A stretch of 64,000 nucleotides of DNA from SIG454 sp045646365 (GCA_045646365.1 JAZRKP010000075.1:1-64000), one strand, 5' to 3'; positions 18,272-27,815 are shown, counted from the first letter of the stretch. The notes: generated by a model not told the origin, from the sequence alone. Numbers and translations: made by a program.

Positions 18272-18300
18272 ATTATATCACGATTTTTAGCATATGTCAA
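18272..18300 (-). promoter_or_regulatory. Promoter for riboswitch and AGCS gene
   Basis: On the minus strand: TTGACA (18300-18295), 17-nt spacer, TATAAT (18277-18272), with TGA before the -10. Full consensus. Confidence 0.9.
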
Positions 18301-18434
18301 TAGGTTTTGTCGAAAAATGTAATTTATGACATAAAATCGACAGTTCCAGATGAAAAACAACATAAAAATTCACTGATTATACAATCGTATAAAAATTTTT
18401 TTGTTTAAAATGATAAAAAAAATTAAAAAAGGTC

Positions 18435-18463
18435 TTGCTTTTTTGTACGGGATGTGTTATAGT
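18435..18463 (+). promoter_or_regulatory. Promoter for sugar permease operon
   Basis: TTGCTT (18435-18440), 17-nt spacer, TATAGT (18458-18463). About 100 nt of untranslated leader follows. The rest of 18301-18434 is AT-rich, with no gene or other site seen. Confidence 0.65.
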
Positions 18464-18571
18464 TATATAAACAGTGTGTCTAATATTTGGAAATGTTGTA
18501 CAAACGGCTGAAAATATTAGGCGTTCTATGCACGATATAGTAATATTCAACATGGAAAGAGGGTAAAAAAA

Positions 18572-19504
18572 TTGAAAGTTAAAAATGGGGAAGTTTCGGT
18601 AATTACAGTTGAGAAATTAAAGAAGCGAATGAGACGCCGAAACAATTTTGAGGCATGGATTTTATTGCTTCCAGTGGTATTCATCCTTTATACAATGGTT
18701 TGGAGACCAACGGTAATGGGATTTTATTGGTCGCTCTTTAAAATGCAGGGGTATACACCGCTCAATTTTATTGGATTGGAAAACTATGAGCGTGTACTTA
18801 CATATTCTAAGTTCCTGCCGATTCTTTGGAATACTGCAAAGTATGTTATTTATTCAATGATTATCGGTTTCTTACCTCCGCTCTTGATTGCAGCAGCTCT
18901 TAATGAAATGGTTCATTTCAGAAGCGGACTCAGACTTATCATATATTTACCAGTTGTTATCCCTGGTATCGCAGCAATGCTTATCTGGAAGAAAATGTAT
19001 GACCCGGGCGAAATCGGTCTTTTAAATATGATTCTTTCATGGCTTGATGTTGCACCTTACGGCTGGTTAACAGATCAGAAGTTTACCATTATAGGTCTTG
19101 TTATTTTTATGACATGGAAGGGCTTTGGTGGTTCGATGCTTCTTTATTACGCATCATTACAGGGCGTTTCAACAGAGCTTTATGAAGCTGCTTTGATTGA
19201 CGGAGCAGGTCCTTTCAAGAGATTCTGGTATGTAAGCAGACCTGCTATCGAAGGTTTGCTCGTGCTCAACTTTGTTAAGCAGATTATTGGTGTGTTCCAG
19301 GTAATGCAGGAGCCGATGACAATGACAGGCGGCGGTCCTGATGGCGCATCTATGACCCTTTCATATTTGCTTTATGATTACGGATTCTTTAAGTCAAACG
19401 CAGTAGGTCAGGCTATGGCACTTGGTGTTATTATATTCCTTATTCTTATTGTGTTTACATTATTCTATTTCTGGATAAACAAAAAGGTTGAAAGCAGATA
19501 TTAA
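18572..19504 (+). CDS. Carbohydrate ABC transporter permease, UgpA/MalF type
   Basis: The product has 310 residues with six predicted membrane helices. It carries the EAA-type cytoplasmic loop, here ELYEAALIDGAGPFKRFWYV, that docks on the ATPase. It starts at TTG 18572 with AAAGAGGG 8 nt upstream. It forms a heterodimeric sugar channel with the next gene. No solute-binding protein or ATPase is encoded nearby, so these would have to come from elsewhere; Firmicutes often share one MsmK/UgpC-type ATPase. The sugar cannot be inferred. Confidence 0.92.
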   Translation: MKVKNGEVSVITVEKLKKRMRRRNNFEAWILLLPVVFILYTMVWRPTVMGFYWSLFKMQGYTPLNFIGLENYERVLTYSKFLPILWNTAKYVIYSMIIGFLPPLLIAAALNEMVHFRSGLRLIIYLPVVIPGIAAMLIWKKMYDPGEIGLLNMILSWLDVAPYGWLTDQKFTIIGLVIFMTWKGFGGSMLLYYASLQGVSTELYEAALIDGAGPFKRFWYVSRPAIEGLLVLNFVKQIIGVFQVMQEPMTMTGGGPDGASMTLSYLLYDYGFFKSNAVGQAMALGVIIFLILIVFTLFYFWINKKVESRY

Positions 19505-19522
19505 GGAGGCATAAGAATAAGA

Positions 19523-20440
19523 ATGAGAAGATTTAATGAAAAAAAGGCGGCTTGTTTAAGCTCTGCCGAACTTAAAACATTTAGAGGTAAATTTTTATAC
19601 TGGTTCTTGTTTAGTATATTGGTTGTAGTTGCAATTTGTTCGCTTGTTCCGGCTGTATGGGCGGTTTCCACAGCGTTCAAAACATCTACTGAAATCGTTA
19701 CTTCAAACACATTCTTCCCTAAAGAAATTTCTTGGGAAATTGCAAAAACCAGAGTTGTTGAATCATGGGTTAAGCTCCAGCTTGGAGAGACTATCGTTAA
19801 CACTCTTATCCGTTCACTTGGTGAATTGATTTCAAGACTTGTTGTCTGCGGATTCGGTGGTTATGTGTTGTCAAAGCTTAAGCCAACAGGTTCAAAGCTT
19901 ATATTTACACTTATCGTTTGGACAATGATGATGCCTGGACAGGTTAGAACAGTTCCAAACTACATCAGTTATATGAGCTGGCCATTTGCAACATCTTATG
20001 TTGAAGGCTTAGGTTTGAACCTTTTGGATACATATGTTCCGTTCTGGCTTGGTGCTGGTGCTGACTGTTATGCGGTTCTTCTCTTTAAGAACAACTTCGA
20101 CACACTTTCAACATCTTATGTTGAAGCTGCTAAGATTGACGGATGTACTAACTACGGCGTATTCTTTAAGATTATGTTCCCACTTTCAATGCCAATCGTT
20201 ATCTACGAATCAATCAATGTATTGAGCGTAGCATGGGCAGATTACCTCGGACCATACCTTATCCTTAAAGACAGTATAACAATGCCACTCAGATTGTTCC
20301 AGATGTCAAAAGATACCAGCGTACAGTATAATACATACTTTATGGGTCTTATATTTGGTAGTATCCCGCCATTTATCATATTTGCCTTCTTCCAGAAGAG
20401 AATTATGGGCGGTATCACTGTCGGCGGTGTTAAAGGTTAA
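19523..20440 (+). CDS. Carbohydrate ABC transporter permease, UgpE/MalG type
   Basis: The product has 305 residues, the second integral membrane subunit of the sugar importer. Its EAA loop reads SYVEAAKIDGCTNYGVFFKI, and the C-terminus has the usual RIMGGITVGGVKG ending. AAGGAGG precedes the ATG and the gap to the first permease is 18 nt. The segment after the EAA loop resembles the UgpE/AraQ group. The operon ends with a terminator directly after this gene, so no ATPase follows. Confidence 0.92.
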   Translation: MRRFNEKKAACLSSAELKTFRGKFLYWFLFSILVVVAICSLVPAVWAVSTAFKTSTEIVTSNTFFPKEISWEIAKTRVVESWVKLQLGETIVNTLIRSLGELISRLVVCGFGGYVLSKLKPTGSKLIFTLIVWTMMMPGQVRTVPNYISYMSWPFATSYVEGLGLNLLDTYVPFWLGAGADCYAVLLFKNNFDTLSTSYVEAAKIDGCTNYGVFFKIMFPLSMPIVIYESINVLSVAWADYLGPYLILKDSITMPLRLFQMSKDTSVQYNTYFMGLIFGSIPPFIIFAFFQKRIMGGITVGGVKG

Positions 20441-20455
20441 TAATTTGAAATTAGC

Positions 20456-20487
20456 AAAGAGCATACTTATGAAGTGTGCTCTTTTTC
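20456..20487 (+). terminator. Terminator after the permease operon
   Basis: AAAGAGCATACTT (20456-20468) pairs with AAGTGTGCTCTTT (20472-20484), one G-U pair, with T residues on the 3' side. Confidence 0.85.
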
Positions 20488-20510
20488 TTTTGTGAAATTT
20501 TGCATATTGA

Positions 20511-20579
20511 TTGACAGAATAAGGGATTGGTGTTAGAATAGATTTAACCTAAGTTAAATCTGTTCAGCTAAATTGAACA
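20511..20579 (+). promoter_or_regulatory. Promoter followed by two back-to-back dyads
   Basis: TTGACA (20511-20516), 17-nt spacer, TAGAAT (20534-20539). Right at the start site GATTTAAC/GTTAAATC (20541-20560) forms one perfect dyad and TGTTCA/TGAACA (20561-20579) a second. They could be operators or the 5' structure of a leader. Confidence 0.55.
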
Positions 20580-20652
20580 AGCGTAGCTAAAAAGTTTGTC
20601 GTTTGAAAAGCACACGAATTCTATAATCAAATTGATAAAATTAAGAAAACGA

Positions 20653-20681
20653 TTGACAAAAAAGGTAGAATTTGAGATAAT
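20653..20681 (+). promoter_or_regulatory. Proximal promoter of the LRR-kinase operon
   Basis: TTGACA (20653-20658), 17-nt spacer, GATAAT (20676-20681). It lies 25 nt before the ATG, so the leader would be very short. Confidence 0.7.
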
Positions 20682-20705
20682 TATTCTATAAAGGGGGGGG
20701 ACGGT

Positions 20706-22667
20706 ATGTCAAAAGGATATATAAAAATACTTTTGGCGATACTTTGCGCCCTTTTTTTAGGTATTTCGTATAATCTGGTGGGTGGGGAGACTATCTCTCG
20801 GATGCCTTACGAAATTTCTGTTATATATGAGTATCAGAACACTGTGGCGGCGGTTGATATTATTAAAACCTCCGCGTTTTCAGGAGAAAATGATGTCCTT
20901 TTGGTGGTGGCGAAAAATGAGAATGGTGAAACTGTCCGTGCAAAGGCAATTATGCTTGATAAGAATATGCCTGTGGGCGTGAATGAGGTTACTGTCCGTG
21001 ATTTTGAAATTAGTGAAAATCAGACGGTGTTTGTTACTGTATGGGATAGTATAAGTTCGTTAATTCCGCTGACAGACGGAAACTGTCCAACCCCTGTCAG
21101 GGAAAAGGAAAGAGTTATAGGAAAAGCAGAGGATTGGGAATTAACGGCAGACGGAAAGAGAATTCTTGGTTATCTTGGTGTTGAAACGGAGGTTGTTATT
21201 CCGAATTATATTAACGGAAAACACATAACAACCATTGGTCCAAATTCTACGCCTGATAATATTTACAGTATTTTTGGAAGCAGGGCAGAGGAGATTACTT
21301 CGTTTAAAATCTCAGATGGAATAAAGAAGATAGGTCCGACCACATTTGCAGGGTGTAAAAATGCAACTAATTCTATATACATTCCTGAAAGTGTAATTTA
21401 TATAGGTGCTTATGCGTTCTATAACTGCACAAGTGTAACAGGAGAACTGGTTATTCCTGACGGAATGGACACTGTAAATCCTGCGGCGTTTGCTGGGTGC
21501 TTTGAAATTACTTCAGTTAAGTTTCCTGAAAGCCTGAAAAGTATAGATAGTTACAGTTTTTATGGATGTAAAAACCTTGAGGGAGAGCTTGTTGTTCCTG
21601 AAAAAGTGAGCCGTGTTGAGGACTATGCCTTCGCATACTGTTCAAAAATCACGGGAAACCTTGAAATACCAAATGCTGTATATGTGGGAGAATGTGCCTT
21701 TTTATACTGTTCGGGATTTAACGGGGATTTGGATATTGGCAGTGCAGAATATATTGGGTATGCTGCATTTGCTAACTGTGAAAATATGAGAGGAAAGTTA
21801 AAGCTTTCTGATAATCTTGAATATATCGGTAGTGTTGCATTTCAGTATTGCCGTTTCAAGGGGAATTTGAACTTGCCGACGAGCCTTGTTCATATTGGTG
21901 ACGCGGCGTTTAATCACTGTACTCAGTTTGAAAATGAGGTTTTGGTAATTCCTGAAAATGTAAAAACCCTGGGCGGAGACAGAGTTGTTAAAGAAAACAC
22001 TTATTACAGCAGTCATTTGTTCTACGATTTTGGTAATCCAAAAAAATTCAAAGAGTTCAGGGTTGCGGCAGGGAATAAGTATTTTTGTGCCGATAACGGG
22101 GTTTTATATGACATTGATAAAACAAGGATAATTGCATATCCGTCAGGAAAAACAGAGGAGATTTTTGAAATTCCTGAGGGTGTTACTCAGCTTGACGAGC
22201 TTTGTTTTGGTAAATGTTCCGCTCTTAAGGAAATAGTTCTTCCTGATAGCTATGTTATAAGCGAGCGAGCACCTGCAAATGTTGTAAATCAAAATGGAAA
22301 TACTCTTGCAGTATCCCTGTATAATTATACAGGTGTGGAAAGAATTTCAGTTAAGAAAACTAACCCTAATTACAAAAGTGTAGACGGGGCGTTATACAGT
22401 AAAGATGGCGAGTCGTTATGGTATTGCTCTGTTAAAATAGGCGAGAGTTATGCGGTTGAAGAGGGTACGAAGCGGATTGAAACGGGTGCTATATACGGAG
22501 TTGAATCTCAAAATAAAATAAAGAGCTTTGAAATACCGGAATCTGTTACATACATTGCACCTGAGACAGTTGGGATTATGAATTATTTATTTAAGGGAAA
22601 TATTGTTGTTCATGAGGGAAACACGAATTACGGTATGATTGAAGGACTTCTTAAGGTGGTGAAATAA
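20706..22667 (+). CDS. Exported BspA-like leucine-rich-repeat protein
   Basis: The product has 653 residues with an N-terminal signal sequence (about 1-25). Residues ~165-420 hold tandem LRR_5/BspA repeats of about 23 residues, built on the pattern F.GC..l.g.l.iPe.v..Ig.yAF..C. A second shorter set lies near the C-terminus. Such proteins bind host, matrix or cell-surface ligands. No sorting motif or C-terminal anchor is seen, so an uncleaved signal may anchor it. AAAGGGGGGG precedes the ATG. The stop codon overlaps the kinase start (TAATG), implying translational coupling and perhaps a shared role in sensing. Confidence 0.85.
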   Translation: MSKGYIKILLAILCALFLGISYNLVGGETISRMPYEISVIYEYQNTVAAVDIIKTSAFSGENDVLLVVAKNENGETVRAKAIMLDKNMPVGVNEVTVRDFEISENQTVFVTVWDSISSLIPLTDGNCPTPVREKERVIGKAEDWELTADGKRILGYLGVETEVVIPNYINGKHITTIGPNSTPDNIYSIFGSRAEEITSFKISDGIKKIGPTTFAGCKNATNSIYIPESVIYIGAYAFYNCTSVTGELVIPDGMDTVNPAAFAGCFEITSVKFPESLKSIDSYSFYGCKNLEGELVVPEKVSRVEDYAFAYCSKITGNLEIPNAVYVGECAFLYCSGFNGDLDIGSAEYIGYAAFANCENMRGKLKLSDNLEYIGSVAFQYCRFKGNLNLPTSLVHIGDAAFNHCTQFENEVLVIPENVKTLGGDRVVKENTYYSSHLFYDFGNPKKFKEFRVAAGNKYFCADNGVLYDIDKTRIIAYPSGKTEEIFEIPEGVTQLDELCFGKCSALKEIVLPDSYVISERAPANVVNQNGNTLAVSLYNYTGVERISVKKTNPNYKSVDGALYSKDGESLWYCSVKIGESYAVEEGTKRIETGAIYGVESQNKIKSFEIPESVTYIAPETVGIMNYLFKGNIVVHEGNTNYGMIEGLLKVVK

Positions 22668-24439
22668 TGTTTAAGAGACTACAATGGAAAATGGTGGTTA
22701 TGTTTGTTGCACTTGTTTTCATAACAATGCTTATTGCAACAATCTTTATGGTGAGTAATATTATTGATGTATATCAGGAGGCGTTTGTTACTCAGCAGGA
22801 GGAGATAGTTCAGGGGAATTTTATTGTTTCTGTTAAAAATGCTCTGTCCTATAAGGGTGAGGAGAGTGAGAAAATTGCGAAAGCAACCAATTCAATTTCT
22901 CTTTATGCAGGAAAAATGGGTCTGGGTGCTGAAAGAGACTGCTATATTCTTGATGCTAAGTCGGGTGAAATTATCACATCTTACAGCGGTAAAACGCCTG
23001 TGCTTGAAAAAACTCCGAACATTATAACTGCCATGGCAGGCGGAGTTGGGAACAAGTTCAGTTATGACTCGGACTATATGGATTATGCAAGCAGTTTTTC
23101 GACGGGGAATAAGGAGTACATTCTCTATGTAAAGGATAACCGAAATGCGGTTAATACTCTGGTTGAAAATATGCTTTCGATTATAATGCAGGCACTTTTG
23201 ATAAGTGTTGTTGTGTCGGTGTTTTTGTGCTTCTTCTTTTCAAAAACAATAACGAAGCCAATAACAGTTCTCACGGAAAAGGCAGAGGATTTTGCTGAGG
23301 GTAATTTTGAATCAAGGCTTGAGGTTGCGTCTCAGGACGAAATAGGGACCCTTATGGAAACCTTTAACTATATGGGAGGAGTTATGAGTAATGCCCTTTC
23401 AGAAGTTGCAGGAGAAAAGCATAAGGTTGAGGTTATTCTGGAGAATGTTAATAATGGTATAATTGCATTTAATACGGAGCAGAAAATCATTCATATAAAC
23501 GGTGCGGCAAAGAAACTTTTCGGAAACATACTGACGGAAGAACTGCGTTTTGACGAGTTCTGGGAGAGATTTGGAACGGAGCTTTCTATGGAGGAATTTA
23601 TGTATTTGAATAAATTCCGCACAGAGGAAAGGGAGATTGAGTTCAAAGGCAGTCATATTAAAGTGTATGTAGTGCCGTTTAAAATTGAGAATGATAAGGT
23701 CGCAGGCGTGGTTGCGGTTTTCGAGGATGTTACCAAACAGTTCAATCTTGAAGAATCCAGACGAAAGTTTGTTGCGGAGGTTTCCCATGAACTTAAAACT
23801 CCGCTGACCACTATTGGTACATATACGGAAACTCTGCTTGACGGGTATCTCGACGACAAGGAAATGGCAACAACGCTTTTAAAAACAGTTCACGCAGAAA
23901 CAGACAAAATGACGGCACTGGTTAAGAATCTTCTGACTCTTTCAAGATATGATGCACAAAAAGAGGAAATCCAGAAAGAACTGTTTGATTTGGGCGAGCT
24001 TGTAAGAGATATAGTTGCAACATTTAAGGTTGAGGCAGAGCGGAAAGGATTAAGGCTGATTTATAATTTGACAACAGAAAGTCCTGTGGTGCTTGGCGAC
24101 CGATTCCAGATTGAACGAGCGATAAAGAACATTATTTCAAACGGAATAAAATATACTGACGCAGGTGCAGTCAGGGTTTATTGCGGATTTGTGTATAATG
24201 AAGCCTATGTGAAGGTGGAGGATACGGGAAGGGGAATCCCTGAAAAAGACCTTCCGCATATATTTGAGCGGTTTTATCGGGTTGATAAAGCCCGTTCAAG
24301 GGAAATGGGCGGAACAGGCCTTGGACTTGCGATAACAAAGGAGATTATAGAGAGCCACGGCGGAAGTATAAGCGCTGAAAGTGAGTTTGGAGAATACACA
24401 AGATTCACAGTAAATATTCCACTTGCAAAATATCAATAA
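22667..24439 (+). CDS. Sensor histidine kinase, WalK-like
   Basis: The product has 590 residues: membrane helix (~8-30), extracellular Cache/PDC-like domain (~31-165), second helix (~170-192), HAMP (~193-245), PAS (~260-365), then HisKA with VSHELKTPLTTIGTYTE (phospho-His near 376) and HATPase_c with RFYRVDKARSREMGGTGLGL. This order matches WalK/VicK and PhoR kinases. Its ATG overlaps the stop of the LRR gene by one base. No response regulator gene is adjacent, so its partner must lie elsewhere. The signal could involve the LRR protein; this is inference from coupling only. Confidence 0.92.
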   Translation: MFKRLQWKMVVMFVALVFITMLIATIFMVSNIIDVYQEAFVTQQEEIVQGNFIVSVKNALSYKGEESEKIAKATNSISLYAGKMGLGAERDCYILDAKSGEIITSYSGKTPVLEKTPNIITAMAGGVGNKFSYDSDYMDYASSFSTGNKEYILYVKDNRNAVNTLVENMLSIIMQALLISVVVSVFLCFFFSKTITKPITVLTEKAEDFAEGNFESRLEVASQDEIGTLMETFNYMGGVMSNALSEVAGEKHKVEVILENVNNGIIAFNTEQKIIHINGAAKKLFGNILTEELRFDEFWERFGTELSMEEFMYLNKFRTEEREIEFKGSHIKVYVVPFKIENDKVAGVVAVFEDVTKQFNLEESRRKFVAEVSHELKTPLTTIGTYTETLLDGYLDDKEMATTLLKTVHAETDKMTALVKNLLTLSRYDAQKEEIQKELFDLGELVRDIVATFKVEAERKGLRLIYNLTTESPVVLGDRFQIERAIKNIISNGIKYTDAGAVRVYCGFVYNEAYVKVEDTGRGIPEKDLPHIFERFYRVDKARSREMGGTGLGLAITKEIIESHGGSISAESEFGEYTRFTVNIPLAKYQ

Positions 24440-24456
24440 TTTTTTTCAAAAAACAC

Positions 24457-24485
24457 TTGCAAAATTTCTCAATGTGTGGTAAAAT
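24457..24485 (+). promoter_or_regulatory. tRNA-Leu promoter
   Basis: TTGCAA (24457-24462), 17-nt spacer, TAAAAT (24480-24485), 18 nt before the tRNA. Confidence 0.75.
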
Positions 24486-24502
24486 ATATCTTGCATTGAT
24501 TT

Positions 24503-24589
24503 GCCGGTGTGGTGGAATTGGCAGACGCGCTGGACTCAAAATCCAGTGGTAGCGATACCGTATCGGTTCGACCCCGATCACCGGCACCA
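24503..24589 (+). tRNA. tRNA-Leu (anticodon CAA)
   Basis: Acceptor strands GCCGGTG and CACCGGC pair fully. The anticodon stem CTGGA/TCCAG encloses the loop CTCAAAA, giving anticodon CAA, which reads UUG. A long variable arm and the T-loop GGTTCGACCCC are present, as expected for a class II leucine tRNA. CCA is encoded at 24587-24589. Confidence 0.96.
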
Positions 24590-24591
24590 GA

Positions 24592-24619
24592 AAATCCTAT
24601 CTTGTGATAGGATTTTTTT
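24592..24619 (+). terminator. tRNA-Leu terminator
   Basis: AAATCCTATC (24592-24601) pairs with GATAGGATTT (24606-24615), followed by four more T. Confidence 0.9.
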
Positions 24620-24715
24620 ATTTAGTATTTTTTCGTCATTTCGCTGTTTTTGCAGAAACCTATCTTTTAAAATCTATGCAATTCAATATATTTTTAAAGA
24701 AAAATCAAAAAAATG

Positions 24716-24744
24716 TTGCAATCTGTCAAAAATTAGTGTATACT
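24716..24744 (+). promoter_or_regulatory. pflB promoter
   Basis: TTGCAA (24716-24721), 17-nt spacer, TATACT (24739-24744). About 75 nt of leader follows before the ATG. Confidence 0.7.
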
Positions 24745-24823
24745 ATATCTTGTAGAAAATTATAGGGGACATTCCACAATATAATGTGTTTGTTATATAA
24801 AGAGAACGAAGGAGGGGTCTAAT

Positions 24824-27049
24824 ATGACAGAGGCTTGGAAAGGCTTTACCAGAAACAAATGGGCAAATGTTATTGATGTCCGTGATTTTATCCAGGCTAA
24901 CTATACACCGTACGAAGGGGATGAAAGTTTCCTTTGCGGAGCTACGGAGAGAACGCTTAAGCTTAACGAAAAATATAATGAACTTCGAAAAGAAGAACTT
25001 GCAAAGGGTGGCGTTTTGGATATAGACACAGAAACTATTTCCACTATAACTGCTTATGAACCCGGCTATTTAGACAAAGAAAATGAAATAATTGTTGGTT
25101 TGCAGACATCTGAACCGCTTAAGAGAAGTGTTAATCCGTTTGGCGGAATAAGAATGGTTCAGCAGGCGTGCTCAGCATACGGCTATGAGGTTTCGCCGAA
25201 AATTCTTGAAAAGTTTAATGAAAGAACGACTCATAATGATGGGGTTTTCAAGGCGTATTCAAGTGAAATGAGAAAGGTGCGCCATTCGCATATTTTAACA
25301 GGTCTTCCTGATGCCTATGGCAGAGGAAGAATTATAGGTGATTACCGTCGTGTTGCCCTTTACGGAACAGACAGACTTATTGAAGATAAAAAGGCTGATT
25401 TTAACAGACTTTCAAACCGTGATATGCGTGAGGAAGCTATCCGCAAGAGTGAGGAAATTTCAAACCAGATTAAGGCGCTTTATGACCTTCATAAAATGGC
25501 ACTCAGCTATGGTTATGATATTTCTGCTCCTGCTAAGAATGCAAGAGAGGCTATCCAGTGGACATATTTTGCATATCTTGCTGCTATAAAAGAGCAAAAC
25601 GGTGCGGCAATGTCAATCGGAAGAGTCAGCACATTCTTTGATATTTATATTGAAAGAGATATTAAAAACGGTGTTTTAACAGAGGTTGAGGCACAGGAGC
25701 TTATTGACGATTTCGTTCTTAAAATCCGTATGTCAAGACAGCTCAGAACTCCTGACTATAACGAACTTTTCGCAGGGGACCCGAACTGGGCAACAGAAGC
25801 GATAGGCGGTGTTGGCAGAGATGGGAGAACTCTTGTTACTAAGTCATCATACAGAATTTTGCACACGCTCTATAACTTAGAAGCGGCACCTGAGCCAAAC
25901 CTTACAGTTCTCTGGTCAAAGAGACTTCCTGAGAACTTTAAGAAATACTGTGCAAAGGTTTCTATTGATACAGATTCAATCCAGTATGAAAATGACGATA
26001 TTATGCGTGATATGTTCGGCGATGACTACGGAATTGCCTGCTGTGTATCAGCAACTGAGCTTGGTAAACAGATGCAGTTCTTCGGTGCAAGAGCAAACCT
26101 TCCAAAAACTCTCCTTATGGCTATAAACGGTGGTAAGGAAGAACTTGAGGGCGAACAAATCGGACCTGTTTCAGAGCCTCTTGACGGAAGATTGGACTAT
26201 GAACAGGTTATGGAAAAGTTCAAGATGTATATGGCTTGGCTTGCCCGCCTTTATGTCAACACAATGAATGTTATCCATTTTATGCACGATAAATATGCCT
26301 ATGAAAAAATTCAGATGGCTCTTATTGATAGCAATATGCGTCGTGTTATGGCGTTTGGTATCGCGGGATTTTCCGTTGTTGTTGACTCCCTTTCTGCTAT
26401 CAAATATGCAAAAGTTACCCCTATCCGCGACGAAAGAGGTATTGCTGTAAACTTTGATGTTGAGGGTGATTTCCCTAAATATGGAAACGACGATGACAGA
26501 GTTGACGATATTGCAGTTGAGCTTTGTCATATGTTCTCAAATGAACTTAAAAATACCCCTGCATACAGAAATGCAGAACATACCCTTTCTATCCTTACGA
26601 TTACATCTAATGTTATGTATGGAAAATATACAGGTGCAACTCCTGACGGCAGAGCCGCAAATCAGGCGTTTGCTCCCGGTGCTAACCCAATGCACGGCAG
26701 AGATACAATGGGTGCTCTTGCATCCCTTAACTCGGTTGCAAAGCTTCCTTATGAGAAGTGCCTTGACGGTATCTCAAATACATTTACAGTTACACCTAAC
26801 GCCCTCGGTGAAAACAAAACCGAACAGGTTAATAATCTTGTTAACCTTATGGACGGATATTTTGCACAGAGAGCGCACCACTTAAATGTTAATGTGTTGA
26901 ATCGTGAACTTCTGATGGACGCATTCAAACATCCTGAAAATTACCCTAACCTTACAATCAGAGTATCGGGATATGCAGTGCATTTCACTCGTCTTACAAG
27001 AGATAAACAGCTTGAAGTTATTTCAAGAACATTCCACGAAAAGGTGTAA
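24824..27049 (+). CDS. pflB: Formate C-acetyltransferase (pyruvate formate-lyase)
   Basis: Glycyl-radical enzyme that turns pyruvate and CoA into acetyl-CoA and formate during anaerobic growth. The product has 741 residues. The two active-site cysteines lie together in GIACCVSATE (~405-406). The glycyl-radical loop reads RVSGYAVHF (~residue 715), with HHLNVNVLNRELL upstream, as in true PFL and unlike glycerol or choline lyases. GGAGGGG precedes the ATG at 24824. The activase gene follows after 3 nt, so the two are co-expressed. Confidence 0.97.
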   Translation: MTEAWKGFTRNKWANVIDVRDFIQANYTPYEGDESFLCGATERTLKLNEKYNELRKEELAKGGVLDIDTETISTITAYEPGYLDKENEIIVGLQTSEPLKRSVNPFGGIRMVQQACSAYGYEVSPKILEKFNERTTHNDGVFKAYSSEMRKVRHSHILTGLPDAYGRGRIIGDYRRVALYGTDRLIEDKKADFNRLSNRDMREEAIRKSEEISNQIKALYDLHKMALSYGYDISAPAKNAREAIQWTYFAYLAAIKEQNGAAMSIGRVSTFFDIYIERDIKNGVLTEVEAQELIDDFVLKIRMSRQLRTPDYNELFAGDPNWATEAIGGVGRDGRTLVTKSSYRILHTLYNLEAAPEPNLTVLWSKRLPENFKKYCAKVSIDTDSIQYENDDIMRDMFGDDYGIACCVSATELGKQMQFFGARANLPKTLLMAINGGKEELEGEQIGPVSEPLDGRLDYEQVMEKFKMYMAWLARLYVNTMNVIHFMHDKYAYEKIQMALIDSNMRRVMAFGIAGFSVVVDSLSAIKYAKVTPIRDERGIAVNFDVEGDFPKYGNDDDRVDDIAVELCHMFSNELKNTPAYRNAEHTLSILTITSNVMYGKYTGATPDGRAANQAFAPGANPMHGRDTMGALASLNSVAKLPYEKCLDGISNTFTVTPNALGENKTEQVNNLVNLMDGYFAQRAHHLNVNVLNRELLMDAFKHPENYPNLTIRVSGYAVHFTRLTRDKQLEVISRTFHEKV

Positions 27050-27052
27050 TTT

Positions 27053-27775
27053 ATGCTTAAAGGCAGAATTCACTCAATAGAAAGTATGGCGGCAGTTGAC
27101 GGCCCCGGAATCCGTTTTGCGGTGTTTTTTCAGGGCTGTCCTCAGCGCTGTATATATTGTCACAATCCTGACACCTGGGAAAATCAGGGTGGAACAGAAA
27201 TGACTGCGGAGGAAATTGTTGAAAAAGCTTTGCGTTATAAACCGTATTTCGGTGATGAAGGCGGAATAACAATTTCAGGGGGAGAACCCTTTATGCAGGC
27301 TGAGTTTCTTACGGAACTTTTAAAGGAATGTAAAAATGCTCAGCTTAACACAGCGGTTGATACCTGTGGATTTTATCTTAATGATAAGGTTAAGGAAGCA
27401 CTTGAATATACTGACTTGGTTATGCTGGATATAAAGCATACAGATGCGGAAAAATTTAAGGAAATTACTAAGCAGGATTTTTGCCATACGCTCGAATTTC
27501 TGAGTTATATGAAAGAGATTAAGAAACCGCTCTGGATAAGACAAGTTATCCTACCGGGTTACACGGACAGTGAAGAGCAGATTGAAAATCTTCTTAATCT
27601 TACACAAGATGCGAATGTTTTGAAATATGAGCTTCTTCCATATCATAGACTGGGCGTTTCAAAATGGGAAGAATTAGGGATAAAATATGAGATTCCGGAT
27701 ATTTTACCGCCTGAAAATGAAAAAATGGAAATCTTGCGCAAGATAATAAAAAATTGTGGATTTAAAACTAATTAA
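27053..27775 (+). CDS. pflA: Pyruvate formate-lyase-activating enzyme
   Basis: Radical SAM enzyme of 240 residues that installs the glycyl radical on PflB. The cluster-binding motif CPQRCIYC gives Cys29, Cys33 and Cys36, the CX3CX2C spacing of the family. GGITISGGEPFMQ, for SAM binding, is also present. There is no extra ferredoxin-like insert, so it is of the short PflA type. It starts 3 nt after pflB and is probably translated by coupling. A strong terminator follows. Confidence 0.96.
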   Translation: MLKGRIHSIESMAAVDGPGIRFAVFFQGCPQRCIYCHNPDTWENQGGTEMTAEEIVEKALRYKPYFGDEGGITISGGEPFMQAEFLTELLKECKNAQLNTAVDTCGFYLNDKVKEALEYTDLVMLDIKHTDAEKFKEITKQDFCHTLEFLSYMKEIKKPLWIRQVILPGYTDSEEQIENLLNLTQDANVLKYELLPYHRLGVSKWEELGIKYEIPDILPPENEKMEILRKIIKNCGFKTN

Positions 27776-27809
27776 AAAAGCAGAACTGTTTAAAACAGTT
27801 CTGCTTTTT
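27775..27809. terminator. Bidirectional terminator between pflA and the deacetylase gene
   Basis: A 17-bp stem, 27775-27791 pairing with 27793-27809, with A-run and T-run at the ends. It serves both converging genes. Confidence 0.92.
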
Positions 27810-27815
27810 CAGTTT

